From Gammaproteobacteria bacterium (GTDB lineage Bacteria > Pseudomonadota > Gammaproteobacteria > Pseudomonadales > Azotimanducaceae): a stretch of DNA of 10,812 bases. The stretch covers positions 1 to 10,812 of the forward strand of contig JAPOYW010000307.1 of NCBI GenBank assembly GCA_026706425.1. Reading direction: 5' to 3'. Numbering within the stretch: position 1 is the stretch's first letter; each line of letters begins with the position of its first letter. The position numbers were made by a program, and so were the translations under genes. Shown here in pieces: positions 1 through 6,510 of the stretch. The notes beneath the pieces were generated by a model, which saw nothing but the letters and a program-made list of their open reading frames with translations, ran no database searches and was not told the origin of the DNA.

Positions 1-24
1 GCACGTCCGGATCTGTGGGAGCCG

Positions 25-40
25 GGGCGGGCGACCGCCC
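25..40 (-). terminator. GC-rich hairpin after the minus-strand operon (weak terminator candidate)
   Basis: A perfect 6-bp stem (GGGCGG / CCGCCC) with a 4-nt loop lies about 25 bp beyond the stop codon of the last minus-strand gene. This is where an operon terminator would be expected. No T-tract follows it on the minus strand, so it is not a classical intrinsic terminator. It may be chance in GC-rich DNA. Nothing else was recognised in bases 1-65. Confidence 0.22.
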
Positions 41-65
41 TCGGCCACCCGGCCCGTCCCGTTGT

Positions 66-875
66 TCAGGAAACCGGCGACGCACAATCCTTCGCGAGGA
101 AATCGATGGCGGCAGCCGCCAACGCCGGATCCCGACCGGCGGTGGTGTGCCCGCCTCCCACGACCACGGCGGTCGCATTCGGCAGTGCCTTGGCGAAGGC
201 GTGCGGACTGGTATCGTCGGCGCCGCAGATGGCCAGCACGGGAACGTCGATCCCGCGGGGGTCGAGCCCCGGCTCGGCGCTGTCGCCCGAACGCAGCCGC
301 GCCGCAAGCGCGAAACGGTCGACGCCGCCGCGGTCCGCCGCCTCGCGCCAGGCCCTCGCTTGCCGATCCACGATGCTTTCCGGTTCGTCGGCCTCGAAGC
401 CCCCCGCCAGGCGTTCCGCCTGAGCGGCCCATTCATCCGAGGCGTAGAGGTCGAGCAGATCGGAGGGCGGCCCGCCCCAGCCGCACATCACCGCCCGGGT
501 CACGGGGGCACCGAGGTTAATGACGCGGGACGTGAGTTCTGAACCCACGCCATATGCGCAAAGCGCGTATTCGGTAAGTCCCAGGTGTTCACCCAGCGCA
601 ATGACATCCCGGGCCATGGCTTGATCCCGATAGGCGGCGGGGTCGCGCGGTGCCTCGGATTGGCCGTGGGCGCGTAGATCCAGCGAGAAGGAACGCATGC
701 CTCGTGCGGCGAGCGAATTGCCTAGGTCGTGGAGCGCGCGAGCACTCGACAGGAGGCCGTGCAGCAATATGACGGCACGGTCGCCGTCGTCGGCGTGTAC
801 GTAGTAGACGAGGCGAGTGCCGTCGAAGGATAGGAAACTGCGCGGCTCGGGAGATTCCGGCTTGAGGCTACCCAT
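66..875 (-). CDS. Alpha/beta-hydrolase-fold protein with Gly at the nucleophile position
   Basis: This 269-aa protein has the layout of the alpha/beta hydrolase superfamily: an oxyanion-hole LLHG at residues 37-40, a SLDLRAHGQS strand-turn at 64-73, a nucleophile-elbow region near 107-111, an acid strand ICGADD at 216-221 and a C-terminal His in GGGHTT at 240-245. The elbow, normally G-x-S-x-G, reads A-Y-G-V-G, so residue 109 is Gly (codon GGC) in place of the catalytic Ser, while the Asp220/221 and His243 candidates are kept. It may therefore be non-hydrolytic or use other chemistry. The ATG lies 3 bp after the stop of the upstream SDR gene and has no strong Shine-Dalgarno of its own, which suggests translational coupling. 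The natural substrate cannot be told. The fold is secure and the activity is not. Confidence 0.85.
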   Translation of the reverse strand: MGSLKPESPEPRSFLSFDGTRLVYYVHADDGDRAVILLHGLLSSARALHDLGNSLAARGMRSFSLDLRAHGQSEAPRDPAAYRDQAMARDVIALGEHLGLTEYALCAYGVGSELTSRVINLGAPVTRAVMCGWGGPPSDLLDLYASDEWAAQAERLAGGFEADEPESIVDRQARAWREAADRGGVDRFALAARLRSGDSAEPGLDPRGIDVPVLAICGADDTSPHAFAKALPNATAVVVGGGHTTAGRDPALAAAAIDFLAKDCASPVS

Positions 876-878
876 CGG

Positions 879-1658
879 TCAACGGGCAGTGAACCGGCGG
901 ATCAGCCTTCTCAGGAAGACCGACTGAAGCATCGGATCGATCCACCGGTAGATGCGGCCCGACACGTACACGCACTTGCCTCTCTCCACCGCCGACAAGC
1001 CTTCCCGCACGACCACGTCGGCGTCGTACCACATGAACCCCGGCGATGCCGCTTTCATATCGAGCATGTCGGCGACATCGTGCAATTCGGTGTGCGTGAA
1101 GCCGGGACACAGTGCGCAGACGTGAACGCCCTGATCCTTCAAGGTCAGATGCAGCGCTTCCGACAGCGCAACGACGTAGGCCTTGGTCGGTCCATAGTTG
1201 GTGTCCCGGGCCCGCGCGATGCGACCCGCGACGGAGGATACGTTGATGATGCGCCCGTAGCCCCGGTCGGCCATGCCCGGCGCGAACAGATGGCAAAGGT
1301 GGGCCATCGACGTCATCATCAACTGGAAGAACGACGCATGCGCCCCCCAGTCGCGGTCCTCGACGAGTTCCGGACCGGCGGACCCCGCGTTGTTGACCAG
1401 ATAGTCGACGTCTAGATCGAGTTCAGCGACCCTGTCGGCGATCATCCGTGGGGCGTGGATGTCGGCAAGGTCGGCCGTGAGCACCTCAACCCTCGCATCG
1501 TGGCTATCGCGCAGCTCCTTGGCTAGTTGCTCCAGCCGATCCCGCCGCCGGGCGACGGCGACGATGGTGTGCCCCCGGGCCGCGAGTTGGCGGGCGAACT
1601 CGGCACCCAGGCCGGCAGACGCACCGGTGACGAGAGCGGTGCGCGTGGACACGGTCAT
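879..1658 (-). CDS. Short-chain dehydrogenase/reductase (SDR), classical type
   Basis: This 259-aa protein is a classical cytoplasmic NAD(P)-dependent SDR. The N-terminal Rossmann motif is TGASAGLG (residues 11-18), NNAG is at 89-92, the catalytic Ser is at about 142 in NVSSVAG, and Y155-x-x-x-K159 (YGPTK) is the active-site pair. An Arg-rich stretch after the second strand (AVARRRDR, about 34-41) favours NADP(H). The PG motif after the sixth strand (CPGFTHTE, 184-191) also fits. The open frame extends far upstream to about 2306, but that part overlaps the LLM gene and is spurious. The ATG at 1658 begins just before the Rossmann strand and overlaps the LLM stop as ATGA. The probable role is oxidation of an alcohol or reduction of a ketone in the pathway shared with its two neighbours. 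The substrate is unknown. Confidence 0.93.
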   Translation of the reverse strand: MTVSTRTALVTGASAGLGAEFARQLAARGHTIVAVARRRDRLEQLAKELRDSHDARVEVLTADLADIHAPRMIADRVAELDLDVDYLVNNAGSAGPELVEDRDWGAHASFFQLMMTSMAHLCHLFAPGMADRGYGRIINVSSVAGRIARARDTNYGPTKAYVVALSEALHLTLKDQGVHVCALCPGFTHTELHDVADMLDMKAASPGFMWYDADVVVREGLSAVERGKCVYVSGRIYRWIDPMLQSVFLRRLIRRFTAR

Positions 1659-2890
1659 GCGATGGTCTGGGCGCCGGGGCGGCCGGTGACGCCGGAAATC
1701 ATGCTGCGCGCCTCCTTGGTCGACGGTTTGCTCGGCTTGCCGCGCGCCGTGAAGTTGTACGGATCGGTGTCGATGTCTTCGAGTTCGATCTCGCCGGCGA
1801 GCACCGCCGCCTTCCAGGCTTCCTGTTCGCCGTGGCGGGCCTGGAACTCGGGCATCACTTCCCGGGCGAACAGTTCGAGGCTCGAGCAGATGTCCTCGTG
1901 GGTGTTCTTGCCGGCCTGGTTCAGCAAAATGACCTGGTCGATGTTGGCACGTTCGAGTTCCAGGAGCCGTTCTCGGATCGTGTCCGGTGAGCCGATCAAC
2001 TCGCTGCCCGACCGTTTCTGTCCTTCGGGCGTCTTTTTCCACTCCTGGTAGCGCTGCCAGAAGTTCATGGTGCCGGGCTCGAACGGGCCTTCCTTGTTGT
2101 AGAGCTGCAGGGCGAACTGGAAGAAGGTCCAGCCGTCGGCCTTCCGCCAGGCCTCGTCGTCGGTCTCGGCGCACATGAACCCCGACACGACGGCGATGTT
2201 CGGATTGGTCTGGTAGTCCTCGAGCTTCTCGAGGTCCCGGATGAAGGTGTTGTAGTAGGCGTTCACCCATGCCCGTGCCGCATCGAGGCTGACGAACTTG
2301 AAGCACAGAGACCCCATGCCGCGGTGGGCGGCGTAGCGCACCGTGTCGAGTTGCGAGCAGGCGATCCAGAGGGGCGGGTGGGGTTTCTGCAGCGGTTTCG
2401 GCACCACGGCACGGAGCGGGAACTTGAAGTACTCGCCGTCGTACTCCCAGCCGTGGTTCCAGAACATCGGCAGCGTGCAGCGCACGGCGTCCTCCCAGAC
2501 GTCGCGCTTGTCCCGGAATCGCAGATTGAAGGGATGCAGCTCAGTGACCGAGGCGCCTTCGCCGAGTCCCAGTTCGACGCGGCCGTCCGAGACCAGGTCC
2601 AACGTCGCGATCTTCTCCGCGACACGGGCCGGATGATTGGTGGTCATCTGCACGATGCCGTGGCCCAGGCGGATGTTCCTGGTGCGCTGGCTCGCCGCCG
2701 CCAGGAAGACCTCCGGTGCCGAAGAGTGGGAGTATTCCTCCAGAAAGTGGTGCTCGACTTCCCAGGCGTAATCGAAGCCGAGTTCGTCGGCCAGTTCGAT
2801 CTGTTCGAGGGAGTCCTTCAGGAGCCTGTGCTCGCTTTCCGGCCCCCAGTCCCTCGGCAACTGGTGTTCGTAGAAGATGCCGAACCTCAT
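1655..2890 (-). CDS. LLM-class flavin-dependent oxidoreductase (bacterial luciferase-like)
   Basis: This 411-aa protein belongs to the bacterial luciferase-like TIM-barrel family, which uses reduced FMN (or F420 in some members) for monooxygenation or hydride transfer. Visible marks are the N-terminal MRFGIFYEHQ strand, EVEHHF (residues 44-49), LGHGIVQMTTNHPARVAE (75-92), SDGRVELGLGEG (101-112), PPLWIACS (172-179) and the C-terminal GSPDTIRERL (300-309). Many family members are about 330-350 aa. Here an extra charged tail of about 60 residues (352-411) follows the barrel. A GGGGGG run ends 4 nt before the ATG and acts as ribosome binding site. The stop overlaps the SDR start by 4 bp, so the two are translationally coupled. 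It probably performs the oxygenation or oxidation step of a three-gene pathway. The substrate cannot be inferred. Confidence 0.92.
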   Translation of the reverse strand: MRFGIFYEHQLPRDWGPESEHRLLKDSLEQIELADELGFDYAWEVEHHFLEEYSHSSAPEVFLAAASQRTRNIRLGHGIVQMTTNHPARVAEKIATLDLVSDGRVELGLGEGASVTELHPFNLRFRDKRDVWEDAVRCTLPMFWNHGWEYDGEYFKFPLRAVVPKPLQKPHPPLWIACSQLDTVRYAAHRGMGSLCFKFVSLDAARAWVNAYYNTFIRDLEKLEDYQTNPNIAVVSGFMCAETDDEAWRKADGWTFFQFALQLYNKEGPFEPGTMNFWQRYQEWKKTPEGQKRSGSELIGSPDTIRERLLELERANIDQVILLNQAGKNTHEDICSSLELFAREVMPEFQARHGEQEAWKAAVLAGEIELEDIDTDPYNFTARGKPSKPSTKEARSMISGVTGRPGAQTIA

Positions 2891-2923
2891 GGTTCCCCCC
2901 GTTGGCCGTCGAAACGCCTAGCG

Positions 2924-3685
2924 TCAACTCTCGATGGTGTCAGCGGCTTGGCGCAACTGCAAATCCGTTGCCTTCCGACAGGAGGCGTAACGCTGGGTCG
3001 AGTCGATCATCTCGTCGGCCGCCGCGAACAGCGCCGTGAATCCGTCGCCCTCGTCGGCGCAGCGTTGGGTGACCGATTCCTCGTCGGCGATTCGCCAAGT
3101 CGCTCGACGACGGCACGGACCCTCGGCAGCTTGGTCCTCCTCGGCAGCGCGGATTCCCCGGTAGAGCGCAAGCGCGTCTGCCGGACGGCCGCCGCCACGA
3201 CAGAACCAACCCTTCGGGCGAAGCGCTTCGTAGGCGCGCGTATCCGACTCCCGATCCGCCTCGAAGGCGAGTACGGAGAAGGGTCGCCGCTGCTGGTCGG
3301 CGGACGTGAGCTTGAGTTCGAACGACGGGACCCGGGCGTAGGCGGCATCGAATGCCCGCGCCCGTTCGACACGGTGGACGACGAAGTCCTGCACCATGTA
3401 GACGAGGATGGCGAAGGAGATCCCGCCGGCGACGATGGTCGTCATCCGCGCGGGTTTCGGCGGCAGGTATGCGGTGACGATGCCCATCGCGATGGCCGCC
3501 AGCAGGGCCACGACGAGCGCGCCTAGGAGAATCCCGGAACCCGGCGAACCGCCCTGTACGACTAGGTAACGGCCGCCTAGGAAGGCACCCGCGGCAAATC
3601 CGATGGGCGCGGCGGACAGGGCACCGGCGATGGCGCGCATTCGCCGACCGGTCCTGCGGGAATCCCCTTGGTCGGATTCCTGCAC
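2924..3685 (-). CDS. Unrecognised three-TM protein with a Cys-containing C-terminal domain
   Basis: I do not recognise a family for this 253-aa protein. Three hydrophobic segments lie at about residues 17-43, 51-73 and 81-103, followed by a roughly 150-residue soluble, Arg/Asp/Glu-rich part. The N-terminus is basic (RRTGRRMR), so the positive-inside rule puts the N-terminus in the cytoplasm and the C-terminal domain outside. That domain has four cysteines (C162, C191, C209, C236), which could form two disulfides in the periplasm. The chosen start is GTG at 3685, preceded by AAGGCGG with about 5 nt spacing. ATG at codon 16 (position 3640) is an alternative, with AGGAC upstream, and would still keep all three TM segments. 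It lies 31 bp after bcp and 33 bp before the LLM gene, so it is probably co-transcribed. A link to redox homeostasis is suggested only by bcp next door. Confidence 0.75.
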   Translation of the reverse strand: MQESDQGDSRRTGRRMRAIAGALSAAPIGFAAGAFLGGRYLVVQGGSPGSGILLGALVVALLAAIAMGIVTAYLPPKPARMTTIVAGGISFAILVYMVQDFVVHRVERARAFDAAYARVPSFELKLTSADQQRRPFSVLAFEADRESDTRAYEALRPKGWFCRGGGRPADALALYRGIRAAEEDQAAEGPCRRRATWRIADEESVTQRCADEGDGFTALFAAADEMIDSTQRYASCRKATDLQLRQAADTIES

Positions 3686-3716
3686 TGCGACCGCCTTGGC
3701 GGACGGGCGGCGAGCG

Positions 3717-4181
<465 letters not shown>

Positions 4182-4217
4182 GTCCTGACTCCGAGTATGT
4201 GATGAATCGAGCGCAGT

Positions 4218-5576
4218 TTACGCATCCTCCGTCGGGGAACGGTAGCGTTCGCGAATGTCCTTGAGGCCCGCGTCGAGTTCCTCCCGGGAAAGGAATCGAC
4301 CGCGAACCATGACGGCGTCGATCGAACGGGTGTTGCCGATGTCCAGGAGCGGGTCGTTCCTGAGCACGATGAGATCCGCGGACCGGCCCGGCGCGATGCT
4401 GCCCCAGAGATCGTCCTGGCCGTAGAACACGGCGGGCGCGGTCGTGCCGGTGGCGATGGCTTCAAAGGGACTCAGGCCGGCTTCGGCCATCGCTTGAAGT
4501 TCGTGGTGAATGGAAAACCCCGGCACGTTGAAGATCTGTGGCGAGTCCGATCCCAAGAGAACCGGGACCCCGCCACGAAACGCGGCGCCGATCAGGCGTT
4601 TGCGCAGGTCAAGGAAGGTCTTCGCGGAGTCCGGGGTGAAGGCGTTCGCCGATCCCCTAACGGCGTTGGAATACCCCGTTCGCAGGTTTGGCGGCAGGTA
4701 GGCGAACTCGTCCCGGGCCTGGAGTTCCTCAAGCGACCCCGCGACGTTTTCCAGCAGGGTCTCGGTGGGAACGAGGGCAGCGCCCGACTCCAAGAGAGCG
4801 TCGAGCGTCGCCTCGATGCGGGTTTCGTTCACATCGTAGGCGAGGTCGGCGCCGAACCACGTGGGATTGCGGTTCGACAACCGTTCCGGGTCGACGAGGG
4901 TCTCGATGAAGCCGTCGAGGTGATCGATGGTGCGTTGTCCCGCTTCGAGGCTCGCGATCAAACCGATCGAGCCGGTGACGTGACCGGAGAACTCGATGCC
5001 TACCTCGTTGGCGGCGGATGCCACCGCATGGAACACGTCCGGTGGCAACCCGGGATGGATTTTCAATAGGTCGTACCCGGCGGCCTGCTGCTCGCGGACC
5101 CGATTTGACGCGCCAGCCACCGTGCGGTCGCGCCCGCTGAAAGACGGACCGGAGGTGATCAGCCTCGGCCCGACGACCTCGTTCGCCTCGAGTGCTCCAC
5201 GCAGTTCGAGGTGGCTCGGATGACCCATCATGCCGCGCGCCAGCGTTACGCCGTTGGCGACCCAGAGGAACAGCACGTCCTCGCGGTAGCGCTCGGCACC
5301 CTGGTCGAAGCGGACCACGGGCACGTGGGCGTGCATTTCGGTCAGCCCCGGGATCACGAACTTGCCGGAGGCGTCGATGACCGTCGCACCTTCGGCGCGT
5401 ACCCCGTCAACAAACACGCCATCACGAGTCACGACGTCCATCCGACGGTACTCGGGCCCGTCCAGCATGGTGAGCACCTGGGCGTTTCGGATCACCGTGT
5501 CCTCGGCGAGCGTGAATTCGCCGCTTGCAGCGAAGAGCATTACAGAGAGCGTCAAGACGAGCCTCTTCATCTTCAT
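4218..5576 (-). CDS. Secreted/periplasmic metal-dependent amidohydrolase
   Basis: This 452-aa protein starts with MKMKRLVLTLSVMLFAASGEFTLA, a Sec signal peptide with likely cleavage near residue 24, so it acts outside the cytoplasm. It belongs to the imidazolonepropionase/prolidase-like branch of the amidohydrolase superfamily, whose members hydrolyse amide or ester bonds with one or two metal ions. The metal-site residues are visible: HAH (H82, H84) after IPGLTEM, K172 in LLKIHPG (candidate carboxylated Lys), H199 in SGHVT, H219 in IDHLDG and D344 in GSDSP. The C-terminal GRSADLIVL with following NDPLLD closes the composite beta domain. A TTG four codons upstream (5588) is possible, but GGAGAGG sits just before the ATG at 5576 and supports that start. 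Another ATG lies two codons later. It is the first gene of the minus-strand block. The substrate could be a dipeptide, lactone or xenobiotic amide and cannot be told. Confidence 0.93.
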   Translation of the reverse strand: MKMKRLVLTLSVMLFAASGEFTLAEDTVIRNAQVLTMLDGPEYRRMDVVTRDGVFVDGVRAEGATVIDASGKFVIPGLTEMHAHVPVVRFDQGAERYREDVLFLWVANGVTLARGMMGHPSHLELRGALEANEVVGPRLITSGPSFSGRDRTVAGASNRVREQQAAGYDLLKIHPGLPPDVFHAVASAANEVGIEFSGHVTGSIGLIASLEAGQRTIDHLDGFIETLVDPERLSNRNPTWFGADLAYDVNETRIEATLDALLESGAALVPTETLLENVAGSLEELQARDEFAYLPPNLRTGYSNAVRGSANAFTPDSAKTFLDLRKRLIGAAFRGGVPVLLGSDSPQIFNVPGFSIHHELQAMAEAGLSPFEAIATGTTAPAVFYGQDDLWGSIAPGRSADLIVLRNDPLLDIGNTRSIDAVMVRGRFLSREELDAGLKDIRERYRSPTEDA

Positions 5577-5605
5577 CGGCCTCTCCAATGGACAAAGTAG
5601 AGAGC

Positions 5606-5634
5606 AGTGTAGATTCCGCGTGCGTTGCGGGAAA
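5606..5634 (-). promoter_or_regulatory. Weak sigma70-like promoter candidate for the minus-strand block
   Basis: Read on the minus strand, TTTCCC (5634-5629, 3 of 6 matches to a -35 box) is followed after 17 bp by TACACT (5611-5606, 4 of 6 matches to a -10 box). Transcription would start about 20-25 bases before the amidohydrolase ATG at 5576. Spacing and position are right but the boxes are poor. The palindrome further upstream does not give a good minus-strand -10 box. Confidence 0.28.
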
Positions 5635-5687
5635 GCGCCCTTGGCCTAGCGCTGCTGCTCGCTGGTACACGAGCCGTACAAGAGCGA

Positions 5688-5699
5688 GCATAGCTATGC
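5688..5699. repeat. 12-bp perfect palindrome GCATAGCTATGC
   Basis: This is a perfect inverted repeat without spacer in the AT-rich divergent region. It is directly followed by the overlapping palindromes TATGCATA (5695-5702) and CATATG (5699-5704), and by the larger operator-like palindrome that starts at 5701. It could be a second binding site for the same or another regulator. Its sequence differs from the larger palindrome apart from a shared TATG, so it could also be chance. Confidence 0.4.
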
Positions 5700-5700
5700 A

Positions 5701-5728
5701 TATGAGTTGACAATATTGTCAATTCATA
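5701..5728. promoter_or_regulatory. 28-bp near-perfect palindrome, putative AbiEi operator
   Basis: Two 14-bp half-sites TATGARTTGACAAT meet head to head. Thirteen of the 14 base pairs are symmetric, and only 5706/5723 breaks the symmetry. The inner 16 bp (5707-5722) are perfect. It lies 15 bp before the start codon of the AbiEii-like toxin and contains the -35 box of its promoter, so a bound protein would block RNA polymerase. AbiEi-type antitoxins are known to repress their own operon by binding inverted repeats upstream of it, which makes the product of the second gene the likely ligand. This is inference from position and symmetry. Confidence 0.72.
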
Positions 5729-5736
5729 GACACAAT
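5707..5736 (+). promoter_or_regulatory. Promoter of the toxin-antitoxin operon, embedded in the palindrome
   Basis: A consensus -35 box TTGACA (5707-5712) is separated by 18 bp from CACAAT (5731-5736, 4 of 6 matches to TATAAT). Transcription from it would begin at about 5743-5744, exactly at the ATG of the toxin gene. No Shine-Dalgarno lies between the boxes and the ATG, and an in-frame stop (5708-5710) rules out a longer reading frame. The data fit a leaderless mRNA. Confidence 0.55.
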
Positions 5737-5743
5737 ACCAGCT

Positions 5744-6508
5744 ATGGAATACACCCATCGGCAGCAACGAGAGGCGTTCCACCTCGTTTTCCTGGAGCGG
5801 TTTTCGAAGCAGACCGACTCCAGCCTGTTCGTGCTTAAAGGGGGGCTCAATCTCCGCTTCTTCTTCAACAGTCCGCGCTACTCGGAGGACATGGACTTCG
5901 ATGTGCTTGGCGGTTCGGTAGAGACGCTCCGGAGGAACGGCTATCGCATCCTGAATGATCGGGCGTTCATTCGTTCGCTCGCTGCTTTCGGTATCACCGA
6001 CTTGCTGGTCAACGATCCGCAAAGCGCGAAACACACGCAGACCACGCAACGATTCCGCGCGCGCCTCGTGACAACCGCGGGCGAGATCTGGCCGACGAAG
6101 GTTGAGTTCTCGCGCCGGGCCTCGGCCGGCGAGCATTTGGTCGAGCCGGTTTCCCCCCAGGTCGTCCGACCATACCAGCGCCTTGCGTTACCGTGTCGGC
6201 ACTACGGTGCGCGAAGTGCCGTCTTGCAGAAGATCAAGGCGCTTGCCGACCGGGCAGAGCCGCAGATTCGCGACGCGTTCGACATCTACGTCCTTTGGCT
6301 AGGCGGTCACTGCCGGAACGATGTCGGTGAATCCATCGAGCCCACGTCCCGAGACCGTGCATTGGAGAACCTGCTCGCACTGGACTACGCGGACTACGAA
6401 GGCCAAGTACTCGACTATCTGGAGGCCGATGCGCGCCGCCGCTTCCAAGGCGCGGACGTTTGGGGCGACATCAACGAGACTGTGCTTGGTTTGATCGAGG
6501 GACATTGA
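5744..6508 (+). CDS. abiEii: AbiEii/AbiGii-family nucleotidyltransferase toxin
   Basis: This 254-aa protein matches the AbiEii-type nucleotidyltransferase toxins, a DNA polymerase beta-like fold. Members of the wider family (MenT toxins) transfer nucleotides to tRNA and stop translation, and AbiE modules can abort phage infection. Seen here are QREAFHLVFLERF (residues 8-20), VLKGGLNLRFFF (30-41) and YSEDMDFDV (46-54), whose GG...D49-x-D51 is the metal/nucleotide motif. WPTKVEFSRR (116-125) and LQKIKALADRAEPQIRDAFDIYVL (161-184), with K163, K165, R170, D177 and D180, supply the later family motifs. All key residues appear intact, so the toxin should be active. The start is fixed by an upstream in-frame stop, and there is no Shine-Dalgarno. 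The stop lies 2 bp before the GTG of the partner gene. The pairing with an AbiEi-like gene supports the call. Confidence 0.88.
   Translation: MEYTHRQQREAFHLVFLERFSKQTDSSLFVLKGGLNLRFFFNSPRYSEDMDFDVLGGSVETLRRNGYRILNDRAFIRSLAAFGITDLLVNDPQSAKHTQTTQRFRARLVTTAGEIWPTKVEFSRRASAGEHLVEPVSPQVVRPYQRLALPCRHYGARSAVLQKIKALADRAEPQIRDAFDIYVLWLGGHCRNDVGESIEPTSRDRALENLLALDYADYEGQVLDYLEADARRRFQGADVWGDINETVLGLIEGH
6497..6502 (+). promoter_or_regulatory. Ribosome binding site GAGGGA deciding a GTG start
   Basis: GAGGGA lies inside the last codons of the toxin gene, 8 nt before GTG 6511. TTG 6505 would be only 2 nt away and ATG 6520 17 nt away, so GTG 6511 is the best antitoxin start. The site gives the antitoxin its own strong initiation signal, which the toxin lacks. 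Confidence 0.6.
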
Positions 6509-6510
6509 CA

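Noticed and set aside
1659..2306. N-terminal extension of the SDR frame
   Set aside because: It lies entirely within the LLM gene in another frame. The Rossmann motif starts only after the ATG at 1658.
2891..2923. Possible terminator between the three-TM protein and the LLM gene
   Set aside because: Only short imperfect complementarity is present and there is no T-run. The gap mainly holds the ribosome binding site of the LLM gene.
2324..3526. Plus-strand open frame of 400 codons
   Set aside because: It runs antisense to the LLM gene and the three-TM protein, shows no family motif and has an Arg/Gly-rich composition typical of GC-rich shadow frames.
5422..5691. Minus-strand open frame starting upstream of the amidohydrolase
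   Set aside because: It overlaps the signal-peptide region of the amidohydrolase in another frame and has no motif or ribosome binding site.
6505..6510. TTGACA just before the antitoxin GTG, as an internal -35 box or operator half-site
   Set aside because: It falls directly on the stop codon of the toxin and the antitoxin start. A promoter from it would start inside the antitoxin gene, and the flanks do not match the half-site of the 28-bp palindrome.
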